From contig NZ_JACHWS010000003.1 in NCBI RefSeq assembly GCF_014191505.1, forward strand, positions 868,001 through 932,000: 64,000 bases of DNA, in the 5' to 3' direction. The notes below the pieces were generated by a model, which was given only the letters and a program-made list of their open reading frames with translations, did not search any database and was not told the origin of the DNA. Within the stretch, counting starts at the first letter, position 1. Each line of letters opens with the position of its first letter. This document shows positions 45,463 through 57,410 of the stretch, in pieces. The translations under genes were made by a program, and so were the position numbers. Source of the stretch: Hoyosella altamirensis (GTDB lineage: Bacteria > Actinomycetota > Actinomycetes > Mycobacteriales > Mycobacteriaceae).

Positions 45463-45926
45463 CCGGGACAGCCAATAAAGCCAGCCTCACCGCGCCTTAC
45501 ACGATCGAATTCCCCTTCGAGCGCACCGTCGGCCCAAAGACCGGGACGTTCCTCGGCGGACTGCGGGAAGCGCGGCTGTTTGGCGCTCGCACACCGTCCG
45601 GCATCCTGTTCCCGCCGCTGGAGTTCGACCCCGCGACCGGCGCAGAAACCGGTGAGCTCGTTGAACTCCAACCCGTCGGTACCGTGACCGCGTGGACCTG
45701 GGTTCACTCACGGCCAGGTGACTCGGGTGACCCGGGTGACTTACTGCCGCACGACTTTGCGTGGGCCTTGATCGCGATCGACGGCAGTGTGGGTTCACTG
45801 TTCCACGCGATCGATACGGGGGCCGACATCACCCGCATGCGCGCCGGTATGCGGGTCCGCGCCCGGTGGCGGCCCGACCGTGTGGGCACGATCCGCGATA
45901 TCGAATGTTTCGAGGATCTGTCATGA
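45459..45926 (+). CDS. DUF35 OB-fold protein
   Basis: A 155-residue protein of the DUF35/OB-fold type, with PSGILFPPLEFDPATG and GTVTAWTWVHSRP, then an OB-like domain (ITRMRAGMRVRARWRPD). No Cys pairs, so the usual zinc ribbon is lost. GTG 45459 overlaps the SDR stop. Established family knowledge: DUF35 proteins pair with thiolase-like lipid-transfer aldolases (as ChsH2 with Ltp2), so this and the next gene are probable partners of the three downstream thiolase-like proteins. Confidence 0.8.
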   Translation: MTGTANKASLTAPYTIEFPFERTVGPKTGTFLGGLREARLFGARTPSGILFPPLEFDPATGAETGELVELQPVGTVTAWTWVHSRPGDSGDPGDLLPHDFAWALIAIDGSVGSLFHAIDTGADITRMRAGMRVRARWRPDRVGTIRDIECFEDLS

Positions 45927-46405
45927 CGGCCTCGCTCCCGGAACCAGTCAGCCTCATGCCCAGCCCGTTTCGTATGGAATACACCTATGTCGCTGGTGAA
46001 GGCCGTTCACTATTCCTCAGAGGACTAGCCTCCAAACGATTCCTGGCTCGACAGTGCCCGTCCTGCGCGCAAACGTATCTTCCCCCTCCGGAATTCTGTT
46101 CCCGCTGCCTGACTCGGCTTGGAGCACCGTACGAGCTCGACGGGCGGGGAGAGATTTCAACCTTTTGCATCATCAGCTTCCCTTTTCCCGGACAGGCGTA
46201 CGAACCGCCGTACGTCGTCGCGCACATCAGTGTCCATGGCACCGGAACCCGCCTGATGCACCTGATCCGGGAAGTATCTGCGAACGATGTACAGATCGGG
46301 ATGGAAGTTGAACCGGTGTGGGTGCCGGACAACGAACTTGCGCCCTCGCTCGCCAGCATCCGCTACTTCCGCCCGGTGACGGATAGCTCGGAGGTTTCTC
46401 GCTGA
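45923..46405 (+). CDS. DUF35 zinc-ribbon/OB-fold protein
   Basis: A 160-residue DUF35 protein with an intact zinc ribbon (CPSC, CSRC) followed by an OB-fold with GEISTFCIISFPFPGQAYEPPY. Overlaps the previous gene by ATGA and the next by one base (TGATG). Probable stabilising or acyl-CoA-binding partner of a lipid-transfer aldolase (inference from family). Confidence 0.85.
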   Translation: MTASLPEPVSLMPSPFRMEYTYVAGEGRSLFLRGLASKRFLARQCPSCAQTYLPPPEFCSRCLTRLGAPYELDGRGEISTFCIISFPFPGQAYEPPYVVAHISVHGTGTRLMHLIREVSANDVQIGMEVEPVWVPDNELAPSLASIRYFRPVTDSSEVSR

Positions 46406-47472
46406 TGCGTGACGTCGCAGTGGTCTCATTCGCGCAGTCGCCGTGCCTGCCGGCCAACCGGCACGACGACATGGCGGAGATCCTGCTTCCCGTCGTACAG
46501 AAAGCGCTGAGCACCGCAGGCGTCGACCGCGACAGGATCGACTTCTTCGCCTCGGGCAGCCACGACTTCTTCGAAGGACGCACGTTCTCCTACATTGAGT
46601 CGCTCGATGCGGTGGGTGCCTGGCCGCCCGTGTCGGAGTCGCACGTCGAGATGGACGCGGCATGGGCATTCGCCGAAGCCTGGTCCTGGCTGCAGCTCGG
46701 TGAGGGCGACATTGCGCTGGTGTACGGCATCGGGCGCGGCTCGCTTGCCGCCGACCTCGACCAGGTGATGCCGTCGCAGCTTGACCCCTACCTACTGACA
46801 CCGCTTCGGCCACACCGTGACGCGCTTGCGGGACTGCAGGCAGCGGCTCTGCTCGACGCCGGCCTCATTACCGAACGCGCAATGGCCGAAACGGTGCAGC
46901 GCTGCCTGTCCGACGCCACAACGAACGCTGCCGCGTGCAAGGCCGGGCACCACACCGTCGAAGAACTTTTAGCGGCGCCCTACGTAGCCACACCGTTGCG
47001 CACACACGACGTGGCACCAACGGGTGATGCCGCGGCAGCGGTTGTGCTCGCTGCAGGCAACACCGCACGGCAGCTGGCTGACAGGCCAGCGTGGGTGCGA
47101 GGCGTAGATCACCGGATCGAAACCCACTACCCCGGCGTACGTAACCTCACCGAGTCGGTCTCAGCACAGACGGCTGCGGCACGTGCCGCCGAACTCGCAG
47201 GCTTCACCGCGATGGACGTTGATGTCGCGGAACTGCACACCGAATACAGCTACCAAGAACCTCTGCTGGAAAACGCGCTGAAACTTAAAAATGCACACAT
47301 CAATCTGTCGGGCGGACCACTTGCGGGGCGCCCCACCACCGCAACCGGACTCATCCGGATCGGTGAGGTTGCGCGGCGCATCCTCGACGGACGGGCGGAC
47401 CGGGGCCTGGCCCACGCGACCAATGGCCCGATGCTGCAACACAATCTCGTCTGCCTTATGGAGGGTGCGTGA
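46405..47472 (+). CDS. thiolase-fold lipid-transfer protein (Ltp4-like)
   Basis: A 355-residue thiolase-superfamily protein without the catalytic Cys (VEMDAAWAF in its place) and with GGPLAGRPTTATGL instead of GHPxGATG. Such degenerate thiolases are retro-aldolases or non-catalytic subunits in sterol side-chain degradation (Ltp2 type). Length and position next to a second member recall Rv3522 (Ltp4). Probable substrate: a 17-hydroxy or branched side-chain steroid-CoA ester (inference). Confidence 0.82.
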   Translation: MRDVAVVSFAQSPCLPANRHDDMAEILLPVVQKALSTAGVDRDRIDFFASGSHDFFEGRTFSYIESLDAVGAWPPVSESHVEMDAAWAFAEAWSWLQLGEGDIALVYGIGRGSLAADLDQVMPSQLDPYLLTPLRPHRDALAGLQAAALLDAGLITERAMAETVQRCLSDATTNAAACKAGHHTVEELLAAPYVATPLRTHDVAPTGDAAAAVVLAAGNTARQLADRPAWVRGVDHRIETHYPGVRNLTESVSAQTAAARAAELAGFTAMDVDVAELHTEYSYQEPLLENALKLKNAHINLSGGPLAGRPTTATGLIRIGEVARRILDGRADRGLAHATNGPMLQHNLVCLMEGA

Positions 47473-48635
47473 ATAGCCGTCTCGCTGTCGTGGGAATCGG
47501 GCAGGGCAAGCAGGCCAAGCGTCGCGACGTGACCATTGGCGCGCTTGTACGGGAGGCGGTCACCGCGGCGATGGCTGATGCAGAGCTAGATTTCGCCGAC
47601 ATCGATGCGGTTGTGCTCAGCAAAACACCCGACCTGTTCGACGGCGTGATGAACCCCGAGCTCTACCTTGCGGATGCGATGGGCGCGGTCGGCCTCCCCG
47701 TGACGCGGGTATTCACCGGCGGCAGCGTCGGCGGGCACGCCGCCATTTACGGCGCGCACCTCGTCGCAGCCGGACTTGCCAAACGGGTTCTCGTGGTTGC
47801 CTATTCGAAGGAATCCGAAGGAAACTTCACCTGGGCACTTTCGCGGCCGCTACCGTTCAGCGCGCAGCTCGGCGCGGGCGCAGGAGGGCACTTTGCCCCC
47901 GTAATCAGGGAGTACATCCGGCGCTCGGGCGCCCCTGAACACATCGGCTGGAAGGTGGCGGTCAACCACCGGCTCAACGGGATCCGCAATCCATACGCCC
48001 ATGTGCACCGCCCGGACATCACCATCGACGAAGTTCGCAACTCACCAATGCTGTGGGATCCGATCCGGTATCTGGAGTCGTGCCCGTCGTCGGACGGTGC
48101 CTGCGCGATAGTCGTCACGTCCGACGAACACCGGCCGGATACAGCCCGGCCGCCCGCGTGGATTCACGGAATGGCCTGGCGCACCGAAACAGGCCACTTC
48201 GCCGGCCGCGACGAAGTCAATCCGCAAGCCGGCAATGACTGTGCCACAGAAGTTTTCCGGCAAGCCGGAGTTACCGAACCGGCGCGCGAAATCGATGTTG
48301 CCGAACTGTACATTCCGTACAGCTGGTACGAGCCAATCTGGCTCGAGAACACCGGGCTAGCCGAGGTCGGCCAAGGCTGGCGCCTCGTCGATGACGACCG
48401 CACCGCATTCGGAGGTGAACTGCCTGTCAATCCGTCGGGTGGGGTGCTGTGCGGCAACCCCACTGGCGCGACCGGATTGCTGCGGTTCGCCGAAGCCGCC
48501 CTGCAGGTGCGCGGTCAGGCCGGTGCACATCAGGTTGATAGAGCGCGCTGGGCCCTTGGCCACGCGATGGGAGGAGCGTCGCAGTTCCATGCCATGTGGG
48601 TCGTCGGCGCCGACAAACCAGGAGAAACGCAATGA
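47469..48635 (+). CDS. thiolase-fold lipid-transfer protein (Ltp3-like)
   Basis: A 388-residue thiolase-superfamily protein. The nucleophile region reads TRVFTGGSVGGHAAIY without Cys; NPSGGVLCGNPTGATGLLR keeps the loop but His becomes Asn. It is coupled to the upstream gene by GTGA and probably pairs with it. Resembles Rv3523 (Ltp3). Aldolase or partner role inferred. Confidence 0.82.
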   Translation: MNSRLAVVGIGQGKQAKRRDVTIGALVREAVTAAMADAELDFADIDAVVLSKTPDLFDGVMNPELYLADAMGAVGLPVTRVFTGGSVGGHAAIYGAHLVAAGLAKRVLVVAYSKESEGNFTWALSRPLPFSAQLGAGAGGHFAPVIREYIRRSGAPEHIGWKVAVNHRLNGIRNPYAHVHRPDITIDEVRNSPMLWDPIRYLESCPSSDGACAIVVTSDEHRPDTARPPAWIHGMAWRTETGHFAGRDEVNPQAGNDCATEVFRQAGVTEPAREIDVAELYIPYSWYEPIWLENTGLAEVGQGWRLVDDDRTAFGGELPVNPSGGVLCGNPTGATGLLRFAEAALQVRGQAGAHQVDRARWALGHAMGGASQFHAMWVVGADKPGETQ

Positions 48636-49855
48636 GTGAACGCGCTTTCGTCGCCGGAGCCGGGATGACGAAATTCGATAAGCCCGGAGCCCGCCCGGTT
48701 ACGTACCCGGAACTAGTTGCCGAAGCAGTCAGCGGGGCCCTCGCGGATGCGGGCCTCAGCTACACACAGGTACAGCGAGCGGCGGTGGGATACGTTTTCC
48801 AGCCCTCCGCAGCAGGGCAGCGTGCACTCTACGACGTGGGACTCACCGGAATTCCGGTCATCAACGTCAACAACAACTGCGCAACCGGATCGACCGCTTT
48901 GATGCTCGCAAGCGAATGGGTGCGCAGCGGTCTCGCGGACGTCACGCTTGCGGTTGGCTTTGAGCAAATGACCAAATCCGCTATGCAAGGCAACACTGGC
49001 GCGGCAGTCACCACCGTCGACCACCACCTTGCGGTCCTGAAGCGCACACGCGGCTGGAGTGACGCCCCCATGACTGCGCAGTTCTTCGGCCACGCGGCCA
49101 CCGAACATATGCAGCGATTCGGCACCACAGTGGAGCAGTTGGCGGCCGTAGCAGTCAAGAATCACGAACACTCTGTGCGCAACCCGCTCGCTCAGTTTCA
49201 GAACCGGTACACCCTCCAGGAGGTGCTAAATGACAAACCTGTGTTCGGCCCGCTGACGAGGTCGCAATGCTCGCCGATCTCCGACGGCGCCGCCGCCGTC
49301 GTGGTTGTGAGCGAGCGATTCGCCCGGGCGCACCAGCTGCAGGGCCGGGCGGTCGAAATCGTCGCGCAGACGCTCGTGACCGACACACCTGCAAGCTTCG
49401 GCTCGGAGTCGATGATCGACGTTGTCGGCGCCCCGATGACCCGCGCCGCGGTGGCACAGGTACTCGACGCAAGCGCTGTCACGATCGATGACATCGACGT
49501 CATCGAACTGCATGACTGCTTCTCGATCAACGAGATCATCACCTACGAGGCGATGGGGTTGTGCGCCGAAGGTGACGGCGGGAAATTCGCCGAGTCAGGG
49601 GCCACGACATTCGGCGGCCGATGGGTGGTCAATCCCTCGGGCGGCCTCATCTCGAAAGGCCACCCACTCGGGGCTACCGGTCTCGCGCAGTGCACCGAAC
49701 TGACGTGGCAGCTGCGCGGCGAGGCGGGTGCGCGCCAGGTTCCGGGCGCGCGCTTGGCCCTCGCACACAATCTGGGGCTCGGCGGGGCGTGCGCAGTCAC
49801 GATGTACCGCGCGCCCAGCGTCACTACAGAGGAAGGAAAAGCCCATGCCCGCTGA
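48632..49855 (+). CDS. SCP-x-type thiolase (Ltp1-like)
   Basis: A 407-residue thiolase that, unlike its two neighbours, keeps the nucleophile Cys in VNNNCATGSTAL and the His in SKGHPLGATGLAQC. Resembles the thiolase domain of sterol-carrier-protein-x enzymes and mycobacterial Ltp1. Expected to cleave a 3-keto acyl-CoA of the steroid side chain, releasing acetyl- or propionyl-CoA. ATGA overlap with the previous gene; 11-bp overlap with the ligase. Confidence 0.88.
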   Translation: MSERAFVAGAGMTKFDKPGARPVTYPELVAEAVSGALADAGLSYTQVQRAAVGYVFQPSAAGQRALYDVGLTGIPVINVNNNCATGSTALMLASEWVRSGLADVTLAVGFEQMTKSAMQGNTGAAVTTVDHHLAVLKRTRGWSDAPMTAQFFGHAATEHMQRFGTTVEQLAAVAVKNHEHSVRNPLAQFQNRYTLQEVLNDKPVFGPLTRSQCSPISDGAAAVVVVSERFARAHQLQGRAVEIVAQTLVTDTPASFGSESMIDVVGAPMTRAAVAQVLDASAVTIDDIDVIELHDCFSINEIITYEAMGLCAEGDGGKFAESGATTFGGRWVVNPSGGLISKGHPLGATGLAQCTELTWQLRGEAGARQVPGARLALAHNLGLGGACAVTMYRAPSVTTEEGKAHAR

Positions 49856-51434
49856 GACGATGCGCCAGCCTGTTCACCTCGGTCACGTCCTCATCCAGGC
49901 GCTCGGACGGCATCGTGACAAGCCGGTACTCGAACTCGGCGAAACTACTCTGACTGGCCAGGAGACCGCTGCCCGGATCAGCCAGTACGTCCAGGCGTTC
50001 AACGCGCTGGGCATGGGGACCGGCGCGCCGGCTGCGCTGCTCTCACTCAACCGGCCCGAAGTCCTGCTGACCATCGGGGCTGGCCAGATTCTCGGATCCC
50101 GGCGCACATCCCTACACCCCCTCGGCTCCCTAGACGACCACGCATTCGTCCTCTCAGACGCCGGCATCACGCACCTGATAATCGACCCGGTCCCAATGTT
50201 TGTGCAGCGCGCGCTCGAGCTGCTCGATGCAGTGCCGACCCTCAGCCAGATAGTCACCTTCGGCCCCGTGCCCGGCGAGCTGAAACACACCGGCGCACGC
50301 GATCTCACAGAGTGCGCCGCCGCGTACACGTCACTGCCGCTCGAGGCAGCCGACCTTCCCCCGGACCACATCGTCTCCATCACCTACACCGGAGGTACCA
50401 CCGGCAAACCGAAGGGCGTGATCGGGACGGCCCAGTCCATCCTGACGATGACGCAAATCCAGCTGGCCGAATGGGAATGGCCCGACGCGCCCCGATTCCT
50501 CATCTGCACGCCCTTGTCACATGCTGGCGCGGCCTTTTTCGCTCCCACTCTCATCAAAGGCGGATCGCTGGTGGTCCTGCCCAAGTTCGACCCAGCCGAG
50601 GTGCTTCGCACCATCGAGGAAGAACGCATCACCGCCACCATGCTTGTGCCGACGATGCTGTACGCCCTGCTCGACCACCCCGACTCGCACAAGCGCGACC
50701 TTTCATCGCTAGAGACGGTCTACTACGGCGCCGCGGCGATCAATCCGGTCCGTCTGCGTGCCGCGATCGACCGGTTCGGACCGATTTTCGCGCAGTACTA
50801 CGGCCAGTCCGAAGCCCCGATGGCGATCACCTATCTCGCCAAGGATGAGCATGACGAGACTCGGCTGACGTCGTGCGGGCGTCCTTCGGCATTCCTGAAG
50901 ACCGCGTTGCTCGATGCGGATGGACGTCCTGTTCCGCCCGGATCACCTGGCGAAATCTGCGTTGCCGGTCCCCTCCTGGCCGCGGGCTACCTGAATCGGC
51001 CTGAGGCCACGGCAGAAACATTCCGTGAGGGGTGGCTGCATACCGGTGATGTGGCTAAGGCTGATGAGGAAGGCTTCTGGTACATCGTCGACCGGATCAA
51101 AGACATGATCGTCACCGGAGGGTTCAACGTATTCCCCCGTGAAGTCGAGGACGTCATCGCGACTCATCCGGCCGTCGCGCAGGTCGCTGTCGTCGGCGTT
51201 CCGGACGAGAAATGGGGGGAAGCCGTCACCGCAGTTGTGGTGCTTCACAACCACGGCGCTGGCGTGCCCGATTCACAGGAGAGCGTCATCACGGAGATCA
51301 AAGCCGCCGTGCGGGAGCGCAAAGGTCCCGTTCATGAACCCAAGCACGTCCTGCTCACTGACTCGCTGCCCGTAACACCGCTCGGCAAACCCGATAAGAA
51401 GGCACTGCGCTCGCGTTTTCAGGGCGCCAGGTAG
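49845..51434 (+). CDS. AMP-dependent acyl-CoA ligase (FadD8-like)
   Basis: A 529-residue adenylate-forming ligase: TYTGGTTGKPKGV, YYGQSEAPM, GWLHTGDV, DRIKDMIVTGGFNVFPREVE and the final Lys in PLGKPDKKALRSRF. ATG 49845 with GAGGAAGGA upstream, inside the end of the thiolase gene. Overall resembles mycobacterial FadD8 and steroid side-chain FadDs. It would activate a steroid side-chain or ring-derived carboxylate for the Ltp proteins; substrate inferred. Confidence 0.88.
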   Translation: MPAETMRQPVHLGHVLIQALGRHRDKPVLELGETTLTGQETAARISQYVQAFNALGMGTGAPAALLSLNRPEVLLTIGAGQILGSRRTSLHPLGSLDDHAFVLSDAGITHLIIDPVPMFVQRALELLDAVPTLSQIVTFGPVPGELKHTGARDLTECAAAYTSLPLEAADLPPDHIVSITYTGGTTGKPKGVIGTAQSILTMTQIQLAEWEWPDAPRFLICTPLSHAGAAFFAPTLIKGGSLVVLPKFDPAEVLRTIEEERITATMLVPTMLYALLDHPDSHKRDLSSLETVYYGAAAINPVRLRAAIDRFGPIFAQYYGQSEAPMAITYLAKDEHDETRLTSCGRPSAFLKTALLDADGRPVPPGSPGEICVAGPLLAAGYLNRPEATAETFREGWLHTGDVAKADEEGFWYIVDRIKDMIVTGGFNVFPREVEDVIATHPAVAQVAVVGVPDEKWGEAVTAVVVLHNHGAGVPDSQESVITEIKAAVRERKGPVHEPKHVLLTDSLPVTPLGKPDKKALRSRFQGAR

Positions 51435-51468
51435 CGCCCGCAGCCCAGCGCCAGGAAGGACCGATACT

Positions 51469-52341
51469 GTGCGATTCACCTACGCCGAAGCCATGACCAA
51501 CCCTGATTACTACATTCCGCTCGCACAGGCCGCTGAAGCGGCCGGATACACGAGCATTACGGTGGCAGACAGCCTCGCGTACCCGCGGGTCTCCGATTCC
51601 AAATATCCGTACACGCCGGACGGAAGCCGGGAGTTCCTTGAGGACAAGGCGTTCATTGAACCATTTGTTCTGATCGCAGCGATGGGCGCGGTAACCAGCA
51701 CACTACGATTTGTTCCCTTCGTGCTGAAACTGCCAGTGCGGCCACCCGTCCTCGTCGCGAAGCAGGCGACGTCACTCGCGTACATGACTGGGAATCGTCT
51801 GTCGCTCGGAGTCGGGCTTTCCCCGTGGTCTGAAGATTTCGATTTGCTGGGTGTGCCCTTCGCGAAGCGCGGCAAACGAATGGATGAGTGCATCGATATC
51901 GTTCGCGGACTGTCGCATGGTGGCTATTTCGAGTATCACGGCGAGTTTTACGATGTTCAGGAAATCAAAATGACGCCCGTGCCAACTGAGCCAATGCCAA
52001 TTCTCGTCGGCGGACACAGTGACGCGGCACTGCGACGGGCCGTCACCCGCTGCGACGGCTGGATGCACGCGGGCGGCGATGCCGACGAACTCGATCACAT
52101 GCTGAAGAAGCTCGATGAGATCCGCGAGCGAGAAGGCAAGCAGGGCCCGTTCGAGATCCACGCCATTTCACTCGACGCCTACACCGTCGACGGTATCAAG
52201 CGCCTTGAGGACAAAGGCGTCACCGACGTTATCGTCGGGTTCCGCATCCCCTACATCACTGGCCCAGACACCGAGCCGCTCCAGAAGAAAATCGACAACC
52301 TGAACAGATATGCGGACTCAGTGATCGCGAAGGTGGGATAG
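51469..52341 (+). CDS. LLM-class (F420-dependent) oxidoreductase, Rv3520c-like
   Basis: A 290-residue luciferase-like TIM barrel with RFTYAEAMTNPDYY, LSLGVGLSPWSEDFDLLG and PMPILVGGHSDAALRRAV. Members of this subgroup use F420 rather than FMN. GTG 51469 has AGGAAGGA eight bases upstream. It resembles M. tuberculosis Rv3520c, next to the ltp3/ltp4 genes there as well. Possibly reduces an unsaturated steroid intermediate; last gene of the operon. Confidence 0.85.
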   Translation: MRFTYAEAMTNPDYYIPLAQAAEAAGYTSITVADSLAYPRVSDSKYPYTPDGSREFLEDKAFIEPFVLIAAMGAVTSTLRFVPFVLKLPVRPPVLVAKQATSLAYMTGNRLSLGVGLSPWSEDFDLLGVPFAKRGKRMDECIDIVRGLSHGGYFEYHGEFYDVQEIKMTPVPTEPMPILVGGHSDAALRRAVTRCDGWMHAGGDADELDHMLKKLDEIREREGKQGPFEIHAISLDAYTVDGIKRLEDKGVTDVIVGFRIPYITGPDTEPLQKKIDNLNRYADSVIAKVG

Positions 52342-52370
52342 CGTGAATCCCGTCTGGTATCCATGACTTC

Positions 52371-53294
52371 ATGCTGCTGCGACAATTGGAGTACCTCACG
52401 GCTCTGGCGCGCGTGAGCCATTTCGGTCATGCAGCAGAAGCGTGCCACGTCACGCAGCCAGCTTTGTCGGCGGGTATACGCAAACTTGAAGCCGAACTTG
52501 GGGTGCAGATCGTTCAGCGCGGGCAGCGGTTCGAGGGTTTCACTCGCGAGGGTGAAGAAGTTCTGCGCTGGGCGCGCCGCATGCTCGCCGAACGGGACGC
52601 CCTTAGCCAGACGATTTCAGGTATGCGCGCTGGCCTGTCCGGTGTTCTGCGCATTGGAGCGATCCCCACCGCTTTGAGCGTCGCGTCGCTGCTCACCGCA
52701 CCGATGCGTGAGCAGCACCCGAACGTACAGTTTTCGCTCCAGTCAATGTCATCGAGAGAAATCGTGAGTGGTCTCAGTGACTTCGACATCGACGTGGGGA
52801 TGACCTACATCGATGGTGAGCCACTCGGCAAGGTCCGCATCGTCCCCCTGTACCGGGAGCGATACCTTTTCCTCACGCCTCACGACGGTGAGTTCGGAGA
52901 TCGAGATTCCCTCAGCTGGGCCGAAGCAGCATCGGAGCAGCTGTGCCTGTTGATGCCGGTCATGCAGAATCGGCGCATCCTCGACGGCTTCTTCGCGGAG
53001 GCTGGCGCTGAGGCGAGCCCCATTGTCGAAACTGACACAATCTCGGCAATCTATGCGCACGTTGCTGCGATGCGCCTCTCCAGTGTGATCCCCCACGCAT
53101 GGCTCCATGGCTTCGGCGTGCCGGACGGAACCCGGGCCATCCCGCTGCCGCAGCCGCAGCGATCATTCCGGGTGGGGCTCGTGCTCGCCGGTGGCGGGCC
53201 AGAGTCACTACTCGCCCGCGCACTCGTCGGCACTACGCAACTAGCTGACGTGCCAAGCGCACTCGACCTGGCCGTCGAACAGTCGATCAGTTGA
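52371..53294 (+). CDS. LysR-family transcriptional regulator
   Basis: A 307-residue LTTR with N-terminal winged HTH (LEYLTALARVSHFGHAAEAC, TQPALSAGIRKLEAELG) and a C-terminal effector domain (LRIGAIPTALSVA). It starts 29 bp after the oxidoreductase and converges with fdhD (8-bp overlap). Target unknown; the fdh genes or a distant operon. OxyR/CysB-like ligand residues were not identified. Confidence 0.87.
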   Translation: MLLRQLEYLTALARVSHFGHAAEACHVTQPALSAGIRKLEAELGVQIVQRGQRFEGFTREGEEVLRWARRMLAERDALSQTISGMRAGLSGVLRIGAIPTALSVASLLTAPMREQHPNVQFSLQSMSSREIVSGLSDFDIDVGMTYIDGEPLGKVRIVPLYRERYLFLTPHDGEFGDRDSLSWAEAASEQLCLLMPVMQNRRILDGFFAEAGAEASPIVETDTISAIYAHVAAMRLSSVIPHAWLHGFGVPDGTRAIPLPQPQRSFRVGLVLAGGGPESLLARALVGTTQLADVPSALDLAVEQSIS

Positions 53295-54123
53295 CCAACG
53301 GCAGATGCAGACGTTCAGCGCCTGAGTACACGTTCATCGAGTTTCCTCGCAGGAATCCAACCAGCGTTAGCCCGCTCTCCACGGCGAGGTCAACAGCAAG
53401 CGACGAAGGCGCTGAGACCGCTGCGAGCATCGGGATGCCAGCCATGACTGCTTTCTGCACGAGCTCGAACGACGCCCGCCCGCTCACCATGAGAATCGTT
53501 CCGCGCAACGGGAGCAGATTTGCCGTCAGGGCGTGCCCGACAACTTTGTCTACCGCGTTATGCCGACCGACATCCTCACGTAGACACAAAAGTTCGCCAC
53601 TCGCCGTGAAGAGACCCGCAGCATGCAGGCCCCCCGTTTTGTCGAATACCTTCTGCGCTGCCCGCAGTCGCTCTGGCAACGCAACCAGCGTCTCAGGCGC
53701 GATCGTCAGCCGGTCTTCCGCGACCGACCACGCAGCCGTTGTTCGCACCGCGTCCAGACTGGCTTTGCCACACAACCCGCACGACGACGTGGTGTAAAAG
53801 TTGCGTTCGAGCGACGCGTCGGGTGGAGAGACATCCGGGGCGAGCGCAACATCGACCACGTTGTAGGTATTTCCGCCGTCTGCAGTAGCTCCAGCGCAGT
53901 ACCGCATCGCGGCGACGTCTCCGGCCGAATGAACCACGCCTTCGCTTACAAGGAACCCAGCGGAAAGGTCAAAATCGTTCCCGGGTGTCCGCATCGTGAC
54001 CGACAGCGGACGGCCCCCGACCCTGATCTCCAGCGGCTCCTCAGCAGCGAGGGTGTCGGGGCGCTGCGAGCACACACCGTCCCGGATTCGCAGCACGGGC
54101 TGCCGCGCGGTCAACCGGCCCAT
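53287..54123 (-). CDS. fdhD: FdhD, formate dehydrogenase sulfurtransferase/accessory protein
   Basis: A 278-residue FdhD, which passes sulfur to the molybdenum cofactor for insertion into formate dehydrogenase. The sulfur-relay Cys pair is seen in SCGLCG; also REDVGRHNAVDKVVGHAL. It lies 15 bp after the molybdoenzyme gene, its client. Confidence 0.93.
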   Translation of the reverse strand: MGRLTARQPVLRIRDGVCSQRPDTLAAEEPLEIRVGGRPLSVTMRTPGNDFDLSAGFLVSEGVVHSAGDVAAMRYCAGATADGGNTYNVVDVALAPDVSPPDASLERNFYTTSSCGLCGKASLDAVRTTAAWSVAEDRLTIAPETLVALPERLRAAQKVFDKTGGLHAAGLFTASGELLCLREDVGRHNAVDKVVGHALTANLLPLRGTILMVSGRASFELVQKAVMAGIPMLAAVSAPSSLAVDLAVESGLTLVGFLRGNSMNVYSGAERLHLPLVN

Positions 54124-54138
54124 ATCGCGTTTCCCTTC

Positions 54139-56424
<2,286 letters not shown>

Positions 56425-56472
56425 TTGCTTCGCCTCTTCCCTGCGCCACGGCACCTACGCGCATACCGAAAA

Positions 56473-56490
56473 GCCAGGATTTGACCTGGC
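56473..56490. repeat. 6-bp inverted repeat upstream of the molybdoenzyme gene
   Basis: GCCAGG and CCTGGC around a 6-base loop, about 50 bp upstream of the molybdoenzyme start on its strand. Could be an operator or leader hairpin. The rest of the 56425-56610 gap shows nothing else that I recognise. Confidence 0.35.
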
Positions 56491-56610
56491 CAACTACAGA
56501 ATCCGCCTAAACGCAGGCCAAGTCAAAGCACTCAAATTGATGAGGTGATAAACAACTTCTATCCCACCCCAGATGCACCGAAATCCATCTGACGAGGAGT
56601 CCGGCTCAGG

Positions 56611-57408
56611 TCAGAGCGCCCGACGCAAGACCGCATCGGCAAGTCGCACCGGAAGCCGGTTGAACAACGCTCGGGCGCGGTCAGGTCTGATGGAGTAGCG
56701 GATCCGCGGATGGGGCGCTGTGGCCACCTCAACGACTGCCTTGGCTAGTTCTTTGGCGTCGTTCGCCTTCGCGTGCTGGCCAGCCGCGAGTCGGCCGGCT
56801 TTCTGGAGCCGCGAAGCGAAAGGAGACCCGTTGCTGACCGCGCTTGCGAACTCCGCCTGGATCGACACAGTCATGCCGGTGCGGAACGGACCCGGCTGGA
56901 TAATGCTCACTGGAATGCCGAGCGGCGCGAGTTCCCGCCTGAGCGCATCGCCGTATGCCTCGACTGCGTGCTTACTCATCGCGTACGCGCCGTTGAAAGG
57001 CATTGCGCGCTGCCAGCCGGTTTCCGAACTCGTGAGAATGATGCGCCCGCTCCCTGCGCGCAGAAGCGGAAACGTCGCCCGGACCGCTCGATGGGTGCCC
57101 ATGACGTTGACATCTAACACTTCCTGGAGCTTTTGGTCGCTCATCTCTGCGAGCGGACCGATACTGAGCACACCCGCGAGCGTCACCACGCAACGCAGAC
57201 CGCTTGGGGAACGCTCGCCGACGTAACTAATCGCGCTGTCCACGGAACGCGTGTCTGTGACGTCCATTTTCACGGGAACCAGGCCGTTAGCTCCAGGTGG
57301 GGGGTTCAGATCGGCAGCGAAGACAGTCCACCCGTGCCGTACAAACTCGCTGGCGGCCGCGGCGCCAAGCCCACCACCAGCGCCAGTGATCAGCACCGTC
57401 TGAGCCAT
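56611..57408 (-). CDS. SDR-family oxidoreductase
   Basis: About 265 residues: TGAGGGLGAAAA, Ser in LTSSETGWQ, YAMSK pair, and a longer C-terminus (RYSIRPDRARALFNRLPVRL) typical of retinol-dehydrogenase-like SDRs. NNAG is replaced by TLAGV. ATG 57408 or the GTG at 57411 that overlaps the hsaB stop could start it. It is last of the KstR-controlled leftward operon. Substrate unknown. Confidence 0.82.
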   Translation of the reverse strand: MAQTVLITGAGGGLGAAAASEFVRHGWTVFAADLNPPPGANGLVPVKMDVTDTRSVDSAISYVGERSPSGLRCVVTLAGVLSIGPLAEMSDQKLQEVLDVNVMGTHRAVRATFPLLRAGSGRIILTSSETGWQRAMPFNGAYAMSKHAVEAYGDALRRELAPLGIPVSIIQPGPFRTGMTVSIQAEFASAVSNGSPFASRLQKAGRLAAGQHAKANDAKELAKAVVEVATAPHPRIRYSIRPDRARALFNRLPVRLADAVLRRAL

Positions 57409-57410
57409 CA

